Shown here: one piece after another, positions 15,257 through 20,893 of the stretch
Layout: every line of letters begins with the position of its first letter
Position numbering within the stretch: the stretch's first letter is position 1
DNA from: a virus
Strand: one strand, 5' to 3'
Length of the DNA stretch: 29,161 nucleotides
Virus record (IMG/VR): IMGVR_UViG_3300025769_000593
Location: 1 to 29,161 of that record
Made by a program: the position numbers and the translations under genes
Notes under the pieces: model-generated
Database searches by the model: none
The model's input: the letters and a program-made list of their open reading frames with translations, nothing else
What the model was told of the DNA's origin: nothing

Positions 15257-15864
15257 TGGTTGAGCGAATTATGGACCCAAACAATATTAGGGCTGATCAT
15301 TTAGAACGATACAACTTTGCTTGTAAGAAACTTGAAAAGCTAACAGAACCTGATCATGTTCTTGATATTGGTTGTGGTATTGGTTACGGTTCTGTAATCA
15401 TGCATAACATAATGTCAAGTTGGGTGGACTCTATTGATAAGTCTGAAGAAGCATATCAAGTATTTCTTACAAACTTTTCACGTAAAGCTCCTAGAGTTAA
15501 TTATATTCTGCAAGATTTTACAAAGTTGAAAAAAGGATCACTACGAAACAACTATGATGCAGTTGTGTCTTTTGAATTTATTGAACACATACCACCAGAA
15601 CTAGCGCAAGATGTATTCGACCTTGCCGCAGAGAAGTCAAACATATTCATCGCATCGTCGCCGAATGAATGTGTACGTCCCCATAAACAACCACCAGTGA
15701 ATGAGTTTCACTACAAGCATTACACCCCAGTTGAGTTTGAGGCTATGGGTAAGAAAGCTGGATTCACAAACGTGGAGTTCCACTGCCAGACCAATGGTAG
15801 TCACTACATGGTTAGACCCGGCCTAGAGCAAGGGAAGTTTATGATCGGAGTTTTTACAAAGTAG
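15256..15864 (+). CDS. Class I SAM-dependent methyltransferase
   Basis: 202 residues. The ATG at 15256 overlaps the upstream TAA and follows GGAGGTATA, so it is preferred to TTG at 15220. Motif I VLDIGCGIGYGS (35-46), D60 in DSIDKS for the ribose hydroxyls, and YDAVVSFEFIEHIPP (100-114) are the marks of a UbiE/Methyltransf_11-type small-molecule methyltransferase. The C-terminal half carries an EFHYKHYTPVEFE block seen in sugar or lipid methyltransferases. It acts presumably with the TylF-like enzyme upstream, and possibly with the FkbM enzyme of the late arm. Substrate unknown. Confidence 0.82.
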   Translation: MVERIMDPNNIRADHLERYNFACKKLEKLTEPDHVLDIGCGIGYGSVIMHNIMSSWVDSIDKSEEAYQVFLTNFSRKAPRVNYILQDFTKLKKGSLRNNYDAVVSFEFIEHIPPELAQDVFDLAAEKSNIFIASSPNECVRPHKQPPVNEFHYKHYTPVEFEAMGKKAGFTNVEFHCQTNGSHYMVRPGLEQGKFMIGVFTK

Positions 15865-16033
15865 TATGGGTACCCTAGATTTTAAACAAAGGGGCCATAT
15901 TTGAAAAACTGCTCATTTTGTCTATGGTAGACACAATATATAGAAGCAGCAGCAAGGGTAATTTTTTAGCCCCCAGTCTAGATAGAGACTAGCCCACCCC
16001 ACTATTTAAAATGAGGTGGATAGTCCCTAGCAA
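15865..16033. terminator. Convergent intergenic region with a long imperfect hairpin
   Basis: 169 bases between two converging genes. GAGACTA (15985-15991) pairs with TAGTCCC (16021-16027) with one mismatch, and within it CCACCCCA pairs imperfectly with TGAGGTGG around an ATTTAAA loop, giving one long imperfect stem that could end transcription from either side. Also present are the palindrome GGGTACCC (15868-15875) and a 6-bp hairpin TGTCTA-TGG-TAGACA (15919-15933). No clean T-run follows the long stem, so terminator function is tentative. No ORF is supported. Confidence 0.4.
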
Positions 16034-16426
16034 TTACTTAACTGCCTTTTGAGTCTCTTTAACTAGTGGGGAATATTTCCCAGTATTCAAATCAACTCGA
16101 CATTTTACTCCATCAATTTCCTCAATAACTATATTGGATTTTGGTGAGTTCTGAGTTGGAGTTTTTAGGGGATTTGATTTTATCCACTCTTGTAAACCAC
16201 TCGTAATTTGCTTAAAACTAGCATCGTCCATAGTTCTGATATGAAATAACAACCATCCCATATTTTCAAGACTAGCAACATAAGATCTTTTCATGAAGCC
16301 TTTATACCATAGCCTAGCCATAGGACGTTTAACATTTTCAGTTACTATTGAAAAATTACCGTCAGAAATATCTTTATCTCTATCAGTAAATAATTCATAT
16401 TTTTTTGGGTTTTTTGAAACTTTCAT
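16034..16426 (-). CDS. Isolated minus-strand gene, unknown function
   Basis: 130 residues with a strong AAAGGAG ribosome-binding site before the ATG at 16426. It is mixed alpha/beta and moderately basic. Segments such as RPMARLWYKGFMKRSYVASL (34-53) and WLLFHIRTMDDASFKQITSG are unfamiliar. No helix-turn-helix, zinc or catalytic motif can be seen. It is the only minus-strand gene on the early side and is transcribed away from the operator-rich region at 16427-16979. That is where a phage regulator often sits, but the sequence does not show a DNA-binding fold. It could be an early host-takeover protein or a regulator; undecided. Confidence 0.65.
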   Translation of the reverse strand: MKVSKNPKKYELFTDRDKDISDGNFSIVTENVKRPMARLWYKGFMKRSYVASLENMGWLLFHIRTMDDASFKQITSGLQEWIKSNPLKTPTQNSPKSNIVIEEIDGVKCRVDLNTGKYSPLVKETQKAVK

Positions 16427-16462
16427 AATTATCTCCTTTAGTTATTTGAAAGTTAATTCTAA

Positions 16463-16479
16463 TTTAGAACCATTCTAAA
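16463..16479. promoter_or_regulatory. Operator-like palindrome TTTAGAA-N3-TTCTAAA, copy 1
   Basis: A perfect 7-bp inverted repeat with spacer CCA, about 37 bases upstream of the ATG of the minus-strand gene. The 17-base symmetric layout suits a dimeric repressor. An overlapping TCTAAACTAGA (16474-16484) is the inverse of the 11-mer repeated at 16656 and 16692. Confidence 0.5.
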
Positions 16480-16696
16480 CTAGAAAGCTAAAATTTCTTT
16501 TAGCATGATACCAATATATCATAGCTATCTGAATAAAGTCTGAATGAGTTGTTCATCTTATATTCATCTTAATATTTGGCTAGTAGTTTAGAATGATTAT
16601 AAGTATCAAACTAACTAAGACTAAGACTAAACTAAATCTAGTATCTGTATTTAAATCTAGTTTAGAGTATCATACGAAGAAGATTCGCTAGTCTAG

Positions 16697-16713
16697 TTTA
16701 GAACTGTTCTAAA
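16697..16713. promoter_or_regulatory. Operator-like palindrome TTTAGAA-N3-TTCTAAA, copy 2
   Basis: The same perfect 7-bp arms as at 16463, spacer CTG. A degenerate third copy (TTTAGAA-TGA-TTATAAG) is at 16587-16603. The same arms with different spacers indicate a sequence-specific site rather than chance AT-richness. Confidence 0.5.
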
Positions 16714-16870
16714 TACATACTAAATACTTAGACTAATCCAGGAATATATACTTAGATTAAGACCTAGAATAGTAATAACTAGAACTAGTTAGCTATAGCT
16801 TTAGTGCATTTTGTTGTTGCAATTGGTCGAAAGTTCGGCTACCATCGGAAAATCGAGGCTTTTTGCCGAT

Positions 16871-16898
16871 TTGTTTCGGTATTTAGTCTAGATATAAT
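16871..16898 (+). promoter_or_regulatory. Putative early promoter
   Basis: A perfect TATAAT (16893-16898) with TTGTTT (16871-16876) 16 bases upstream. The weak -35 and the overlapping TAGTCTAG octamer (16884-16891) suggest regulation. The predicted start (~16905) is three bases before the leader hairpin. Confidence 0.5.
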
Positions 16899-16907
16899 AA
16901 TAACTTA

Positions 16908-16962
16908 TACACTATTCTAGAGCATCTAGATTTCCTTCCCAATTCAGCTCTAGGATAGTGTA
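16908..16962 (+). promoter_or_regulatory. 5' leader hairpin of the early operon, anti-SD loop
   Basis: A 16-bp stem, 16908-16923 with 16947-16962, with a single G-U wobble, closes a 23-base loop. The loop holds TTTCCTT (16931-16937), which can pair over seven bases (one wobble) with AAGGAGA (16969-16975), the ribosome-binding site of the next gene. The stem begins at the predicted 5' end of the message. It may stabilise the RNA or control translation through a loop-to-RBS pseudoknot. Confidence 0.6.
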
Positions 16963-16979
16963 CTAACAAAGGAGATAAT

Positions 16980-17306
16980 ATGTCTATATTAACTAAAGAA
17001 ATACACGATGAAGCTATGGCAGAAGCTAAAAGAGTTTCACTAGAAAAGTACAATGAGTATGGAGACAGACTACCTTGTGGCTTTGCTTGGGTTTCAGTTT
17101 ATGTCAACGGAAACACTAAACTAGGTAAAAGTTTTAAGGCTTTAGGTTTTAAGAAAGACTTTAGTAAGGCTTACGAACTATGGGATCCAAGTGGTCTTCC
17201 AGTACAGAGTGTTGACATTAAGGAAGCTGGTGCTAGAGCCTATGTCAAAGTATTACATAAATACTTACCACATGTCGAAATTTTTGCTAACTCAAGACTA
17301 GATTAA
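16980..17306 (+). CDS. First early gene, conserved small phage protein
   Basis: 108 residues with AAAGGAGA before the ATG, 10 bases past the leader hairpin. The core CGFAWVSVYVNGNTKLGKSF (33-52), then KALGFKKDF, a LWDPSG motif and KEAGARAYVKVL match from memory a short family found in early regions of marine phages. It is soluble and mixed alpha/beta. No catalytic motif is seen. Being first in the operon suggests an immediate-early host-takeover role, which is inference. Confidence 0.7.
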   Translation: MSILTKEIHDEAMAEAKRVSLEKYNEYGDRLPCGFAWVSVYVNGNTKLGKSFKALGFKKDFSKAYELWDPSGLPVQSVDIKEAGARAYVKVLHKYLPHVEIFANSRLD

Positions 17307-17316
17307 GGAGATACTG

Positions 17317-18054
17317 ATGGCGTTAACAACAACAACTAAATCACAAAACAAAAAGATATCAGACTTAAAGAAAAAGATTTGGACTTCTGCTACATATCGT
17401 AGTGGAAGTTCTAATGTCTTTGGGACTTGTCCCTCAAGTTGTAAACTCAATCCATACCCTAATGAGTCTACAACAGAGTTTGATTGGGACTATGCAAACA
17501 CACTAGTCAACTATGGTTGTCCAAAGAATGGTAGTGCTTTTACCTATACACACTTTGAAGACAAGTATGTTGAAGAGTTTGCTAAGACCTGGACTAAGGG
17601 TAAAACAGTTATCAATGTGTCTAGAGATACTCTTGACGATGCTATTGAGTCGTATCGTAAAGGGATACCTACAACAGTGACTACATCGATAGGCTTCATT
17701 GATAAAGTCGGCAGTTACAAAGGTGTAACCTTGTCTAGATGTCCAGCTGAATATCAAGACGAGAGAAACTGTGCTAACTGCAAGCTATGTGCTAACCCAA
17801 ACAGAACATCGATTGTGGTGTTTACTGCACATGGTTCAACTAAGAACAAGGTTGGTAAGACTGAGCAAGGTGGGTGTTATGGTACTAATGGCCCAGTAGC
17901 TTGGGCATGGAAAAAGACCATGAGTAAAGCTAACCTTGATGAAAAACAACAACTAATAAACTGGATCGAAAACGATGTACCTACTGATGGCTTTGTAAGA
18001 CATCATGTCGTTGGAGATTTGGGAAAGGAGATAACTAATGGAACTATTAAATGA
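17317..18054 (+). CDS. Cys-rich protein, Gp88/DUF7227-like
   Basis: 245 residues. It has about nine Cys in spaced groups: FGTCPSSCKLNP (about 35-46), YGCPKNG (about 67-73), and CPAEYQDERNCANCKLCANP (142-161), followed by VVFTAHGSTKNK. The order of a CP..C group, then a central domain with INVSRDTLDDA, then a C..C..C cluster and a conserved ..FTAHG, recalls phage Gp88/DUF7227-type proteins, whose biochemical role is unclear to me. The Cys spacing suggests zinc or an iron-sulfur centre. AAGGAG precedes the ATG. The next gene overlaps by 17 bases. Confidence 0.6.
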   Translation: MALTTTTKSQNKKISDLKKKIWTSATYRSGSSNVFGTCPSSCKLNPYPNESTTEFDWDYANTLVNYGCPKNGSAFTYTHFEDKYVEEFAKTWTKGKTVINVSRDTLDDAIESYRKGIPTTVTTSIGFIDKVGSYKGVTLSRCPAEYQDERNCANCKLCANPNRTSIVVFTAHGSTKNKVGKTEQGGCYGTNGPVAWAWKKTMSKANLDEKQQLINWIENDVPTDGFVRHHVVGDLGKEITNGTIK

Positions 18055-18343
18055 AACTTTTAACGAGGTCTATGTAGACTGTGATAACGATAACGATAGC
18101 TACTATATTAGAGAATATATCCAACTTGATATGTTTAAGGACTACACAATGGCAGTCGTTTTACCTAGAGATGAAGACGATGAATTTTGGTTTAGTGATT
18201 ATTGTGCTACTGTTTTCATAGGTACTAATCGTTACAAGGTAGAAGATATGTTTACGAATGTTCTACAAAATCATCCAACCAATGTTGGTAGGTTTCTATT
18301 AATCGAACAACCTTTACATAAACTATATAACAAGGAGTGGTAA
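18038..18343 (+). CDS. Small acidic protein, unknown
   Basis: 101 residues, acidic in the N-terminal half (CDNDNDSYYI and PRDEDDEFWFSDY). No motif is recognised. AAAGGAGATAACTA precedes the ATG, and the next gene starts on its stop (TAATG). Probably an early accessory protein. DNA-mimic proteins are often acidic and small, but nothing specific supports that here. Confidence 0.6.
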   Translation: MELLNETFNEVYVDCDNDNDSYYIREYIQLDMFKDYTMAVVLPRDEDDEFWFSDYCATVFIGTNRYKVEDMFTNVLQNHPTNVGRFLLIEQPLHKLYNKEW

Positions 18344-18735
18344 TGCAACAAGTAGCAGTATATAGAAATTTACATAAAAACTGTTTGTCTATTCAATCTA
18401 GAGAACGAGAGGACTATGGGAAGATTATTGGTTATTGTAAGTCAATATTTCTTAAACGTCCTAAGTTTGTTGTCAGAGAAAAGGGTAGACTAAAAGTTAT
18501 TAAGGAGAGTAGAAAGAATGTCCATGCTTTTATAGTGGGTGAATGTCCTAACTTAAATATATGGAGTTGGCAAGATATGGATATAACAATGGGTGGTAAC
18601 CCTACGACTAAAGTATTCTACAACCCTTACAAATATTCAACCTTTGTGGATAAGGATGGCAACCCAGTCCATAAAGCAAGAGCCGTTGTGGTTAATACTA
18701 ACTATATACAAGCCGATATTACAAAGGAGAACTAA
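18343..18735 (+). CDS. Conserved phage/bacterial protein (YRNLHK family)
   Basis: 130 residues from the ATG at 18343, which overlaps the preceding TAA and lies five bases after AAGGAG. Recognised pattern: VAVYRNLHKNCLSIQS (4-19), then FVVREKGRLKVIKESRKNVHAFIVGE and YNPYKYSTFVDKDGNPVHKA. This motif set (YRNLHK, GR..V...RKNVHA..VG, YNPYKYS.F) occurs in a widespread uncharacterised family in phages and some bacteria. The conserved His, Lys and Tyr could be functional, but the activity is unknown. Confidence 0.72.
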   Translation: MQQVAVYRNLHKNCLSIQSREREDYGKIIGYCKSIFLKRPKFVVREKGRLKVIKESRKNVHAFIVGECPNLNIWSWQDMDITMGGNPTTKVFYNPYKYSTFVDKDGNPVHKARAVVVNTNYIQADITKEN

Positions 18736-18977
18736 TGGAACTAGAATCATTTAAGATAGCTCATCTATCTAACATATTAAAAATATTCTGCACTAATGAA
18801 AGTCTACCTTACATGAGTGCCGATGACTTGTTACACGACCCAACAATAGCTAAGACACCACTACAAACTAAGTGGTTGCAGTTTTATTGTGAGTGGTGGA
18901 ACGAGTGTACTACTAACCCACAAACACATTTACATCAGAAAGGACAGACATCATGGGTTTTAAACGAGAAGAACTAA
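18735..18977 (+). CDS. Small protein, unknown function
   Basis: 80 residues, start on the upstream stop (TAATG) with AAGGAG. A Leu/Ile-rich helical segment is followed by TKWLQFYCEWWNECTTN, with two Cys and a Trp cluster. The C-terminal 25 bases overlap the next gene. No family is identified with confidence. Confidence 0.6.
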   Translation: MELESFKIAHLSNILKIFCTNESLPYMSADDLLHDPTIAKTPLQTKWLQFYCEWWNECTTNPQTHLHQKGQTSWVLNEKN

Positions 18978-19324
18978 GACAAATTAGAGTCGAGCTTGAG
19001 AAAGCTATAGACAAACATCAACAAGTAAAGGATATAGACAAATATAATTTTACTGTTGGCAACTGTAGTTACAACGACTCTAAAGCTACATTCAAACTTG
19101 AAGTAACTATCAAAGGTGCTAAAAGTGAAGAAAGAGTAGCACTTGAAAAGAGTGCAGACTACTTTGGACTCGACCTTGATAAGGAACATCCAGAGTGGGT
19201 GCTTCTAGGATACAATCGTAAAGCTAGAGGATATCCAATACTAATGGAAAAGAAAAGCAATGGTAAAACTTACAAGTTTGACCTTGAGAATGCTAAGAAA
19301 TTGTTTGGAAAGGAGGTAGCATAA
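18953..19324 (+). CDS. Small mixed alpha/beta protein, unknown
   Basis: 123 residues. An N-terminal helix (EELRQIRVELEKAIDKHQQV) is followed by beta strands (NFTVGNCSYNDSKATFKLEV) and a WVLLGYNRKARGYPILMEKK segment in the C-terminal half. That block recurs in small early phage proteins I have seen, but I cannot name a function. Overlaps the previous gene by 25 bases; AAAGGAC upstream is a weak ribosome-binding site. Confidence 0.6.
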   Translation: MGFKREELRQIRVELEKAIDKHQQVKDIDKYNFTVGNCSYNDSKATFKLEVTIKGAKSEERVALEKSADYFGLDLDKEHPEWVLLGYNRKARGYPILMEKKSNGKTYKFDLENAKKLFGKEVA

Positions 19325-19536
19325 TGGACATTAAATTTGACGATCATATACCAATACCATCTAAGGAATCGTGTTATAAATACAGCTTTCTAGACAAGAT
19401 GAAAATTGGTCAATCTTTTGTAGTTCCTTATACAGTAACTGCAAGACCAACCTATAATCAACAGTTCAAATCTCGTAAGATGAAGATGACTGCTAGAAAA
19501 ATAGATAACAATCTTAGAATATGGAGGATAGCATAA
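19324..19536 (+). CDS. Small conserved phage protein (IPIPSK...M.IGQSF)
   Basis: 70 residues, TAATG junction with the upstream gene and AAAGGAGG before it. IPIPSKESCYKYSFLDKMKI followed by GQSFVVPYTV matches a recurrent small phage pattern (P.PSK...KY.F..M..GDSF.VP....) and the C-terminus R.W. The fold and role are unknown; such proteins are often near replication or modification genes. Confidence 0.62.
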   Translation: MDIKFDDHIPIPSKESCYKYSFLDKMKIGQSFVVPYTVTARPTYNQQFKSRKMKMTARKIDNNLRIWRIA

Positions 19537-19784
19537 TGGAACTACAAACATTAGGCGATAAGGTATCAGATATATTTGATGCCATCGGTCGAATAGAAAT
19601 GAAGTTACAAGACATTGATGACAGAGTAAATGAACTGTACTCTAAGGTCAACGATGGTCAGACAGAGATCAGAGATGAGATTCATGATGTCTATGTAACT
19701 TGTGATGGTATAGATTCCGAAGTGAAAAACATTGAGGGGTACTGTTCATCTATCAACTCGAACATCGACCAACTGAAAGACTGA
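19536..19784 (+). CDS. Coiled-coil small protein
   Basis: 82 residues from the ATG at 19536, which overlaps the previous TAA; GGAGGATAGCATA provides the ribosome-binding site, and the ATG at 19521 precedes that site and is not used. Almost the whole chain is heptad-like (DKVSDIFDAIGRIEMKLQDI), acidic, with two Cys. It is likely oligomeric. It ends just before a promoter (19785), so it closes the first early transcription unit. Confidence 0.65.
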   Translation: MELQTLGDKVSDIFDAIGRIEMKLQDIDDRVNELYSKVNDGQTEIRDEIHDVYVTCDGIDSEVKNIEGYCSSINSNIDQLKD

Positions 19785-19812
19785 TTGACTTTCGCTAGAT
19801 TAATTATATTAT
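19785..19812 (+). promoter_or_regulatory. Second early promoter
   Basis: TTGACT (19785-19790), 16 bases, TATTAT (19807-19812): both boxes are 5/6. It lies right after a stop codon. The predicted start is ~19819, at the inner part of the following hairpin, and the octamer TAGTCTAG (19816-19823) covers it. Confidence 0.55.
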
Positions 19813-19913
19813 AGTTAGTCTAGTGGGGTAGTGATTTTTTAATTTCCTTTGTTACACTATCCCACTAGCCTAACTATAACTCGGTGATAGTTAGGTGGTA
19901 TAACCCACACCGA
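19809..19913 (+). promoter_or_regulatory. Structured leader with alternative pairings before 19929
   Basis: Arm A is 25 bp (19809-19833 with 19855-19879, one mismatch and one wobble) with a 21-base loop that contains TTTCCTTT (19843-19850), complementary over eight bases (one wobble) to AAAGGAGA (19914-19921), the downstream ribosome-binding site. A competing stem B pairs CCTAACTAT (19869-19877) with ATAGTTAGG (19887-19895). Stem C pairs TCGGTG (19881-19886) with CACCGA (19908-19913) and ends at the ribosome-binding site. A and C can coexist; B excludes C and full-length A. Confidence 0.6.
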
Positions 19914-19928
19914 AAAGGAGACGACAAT

Positions 19929-20141
19929 ATGTCACAAGCACAAAAAGATATGTTCAGAGAACAAGAACTGAACGAGATAGGCAAAGCCATTCCTAAGACT
20001 GATGGTGAATGTCTAAGTGAGATCATGCATAATGTTCTTAAAGACAGAAGACTATCCCTCGTTACTGAGGAAGAAGTTGAAGAGATGGTTAGAGAATATC
20101 TAGACTATCAAGCCATGAAACATGGACATTGGGGGACGTAG
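19929..20141 (+). CDS. Small acidic helical protein, unknown
   Basis: 70 residues from the ATG at 19929, after AAAAGGAGACGACAAT; GTG at 19884 would start within the leader and is rejected. Contains SEIMHNVLKDRRLSLVTEEE, then a VEEMVREYLDYQAMKH helix. No motif is recognised. The leader and ribosome-binding site (AAGGAGACGACA) closely resemble those of the primase-helicase gene at 24265. Confidence 0.65.
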   Translation: MSQAQKDMFREQELNEIGKAIPKTDGECLSEIMHNVLKDRRLSLVTEEEVEEMVREYLDYQAMKHGHWGT

Positions 20142-20228
20142 ATGAGACTACTACAAGCATTTGCATTATATATCTTTGTAGTCTTAGTCATCTTTTACTT
20201 TCTACTATGGTTAAACAATTTATTATAA
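20142..20228 (+). CDS. 28-residue single-span membrane microprotein
   Basis: Starts MRLLQAFALY and is then entirely hydrophobic (IFVVLVIFYFLLWL) to NNLL. It begins directly after the preceding stop (TAGATG) with GGGGGA upstream, and is followed after nine bases by the next gene, so it fills the space between neighbours. Likely an inner-membrane protein. Role unknown. Confidence 0.55.
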   Translation: MRLLQAFALYIFVVLVIFYFLLWLNNLL

Positions 20229-20237
20229 GGAGACACT

Positions 20238-20567
20238 ATGCCAATTAGAAAATGGGATAAACTAAATGTTGTAACCCACAACGATATGCATATCATATCA
20301 ATAGGTTCTAGTTACTTGGGTAAACTAAAAGAACCATACGAGAACTTAGTTCGTATGTTGGGTACACCAAGAAATGATAATTCTAAGTGGGTTAGTTGGA
20401 GTTTACAATTCGACTCTGACCCTACATCCGTTGTGACTATTACATCACTAGACAAGAACAAGTCCGATGTATTTGATATGACCAACTGGTCTGTCAGTGG
20501 TCACGATATACTTTACTACGACAAGCTAAATGTTAAACTTCATCAGTTTAGAAAGGAGGCAGTATGA
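20238..20567 (+). CDS. Small protein, unknown function
   Basis: 109 residues with AAGGAG before the ATG. The layout SIGSSYLGKLKEPYENLVRM (about 21-40), then LGTPR, a SLQFDSDPTSVVTITSL strand pair and DMTNWSVSGHD, resembles a family of small phage proteins with a 'sY..L...lG.P' helix followed by beta strands and a W.V.GH motif. No function is known to me. ATGA overlap with the next gene. Confidence 0.6.
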   Translation: MPIRKWDKLNVVTHNDMHIISIGSSYLGKLKEPYENLVRMLGTPRNDNSKWVSWSLQFDSDPTSVVTITSLDKNKSDVFDMTNWSVSGHDILYYDKLNVKLHQFRKEAV

Positions 20568-20893
20568 CAAAAGCTACAAACTTTACACTTGAACAACTAA
20601 ACCAAAAGCAAGAGGAGATACACAATCTCCAAATGCGATTGAAGAAATGTGTCAAAGAAAGAGATGCTCTCAAAGATAAAGCACCACTTAGAATGTATCG
20701 TTACGTTGTAACTGAGACAGTGATAAGTGAACGATGGTTCGAGGCTCACTCTGATGCAGATGCTCAACAAGAGTTAGAGCGAATTAGAAATGATTGTGAG
20801 TTAAACTTAGAGGTGCATGATTCTGAGGTAGTAGATGAAACATTATACTACTGTCCAGAAAGTGGTGAGGGTCACGAGGAGGTGAAAATATGA
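20564..20893 (+). CDS. Coiled-coil N-terminus, small phage protein
   Basis: 109 residues. An N-terminal coiled coil (FTLEQLNQKQEEIHNLQMRL, about 7-45) is followed by a small alpha/beta domain with MYRYVVTETVISERWFEAHS and an acidic C-terminus. The second part looks like a compact strand-helix unit (YRY.V.E......F.A.S...A..E). AAAGGAGG precedes the ATG, and it shares ATGA junctions with both neighbours. Role unknown, possibly associated with the DNA methyltransferase it precedes. Confidence 0.6.
   Translation: MTKATNFTLEQLNQKQEEIHNLQMRLKKCVKERDALKDKAPLRMYRYVVTETVISERWFEAHSDADAQQELERIRNDCELNLEVHDSEVVDETLYYCPESGEGHEEVKI

Larger units (their letters stand above)
16427..16979. promoter_or_regulatory. 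Divergent early regulatory region
   Basis: 553 bases without a supported gene, between a minus-strand gene and the early plus-strand arm. It is very AT-rich and full of CTAG/TTAGA-type motifs: two perfect palindromes, three more copies of TAGTTTAGA (16584, 16658, 16694), and scattered YTAGACTA octamers. A short GC-richer island (about 16820-16885) contains small inverted repeats (GGC-TTTTT-GCC near 16856-16868) but no tRNA. A putative promoter and the 16-bp leader hairpin lie at its right end. It probably controls both the divergent gene and the early operon. Confidence 0.6.

Noticed and set aside
15919-15933. TGTCTA-TGG-TAGACA hairpin as terminator of the methyltransferase pair
   Set aside because: Only six base pairs, three-base loop and no T-run; the longer hairpin at 15985-16027 is a better candidate.
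16820-16885. Possible tRNA or attachment site in the GC-richer island
   Set aside because: No cloverleaf can be drawn: no acceptor stem, anticodon arm or GTTCRANNC T-loop in the right spacing; no integrase is present.
19884-19928. GTG start extending the 19929 gene upstream
   Set aside because: The extension would cover stem C and the ribosome-binding site of the true ATG; AAGGAGACGACA at proper spacing supports 19929.
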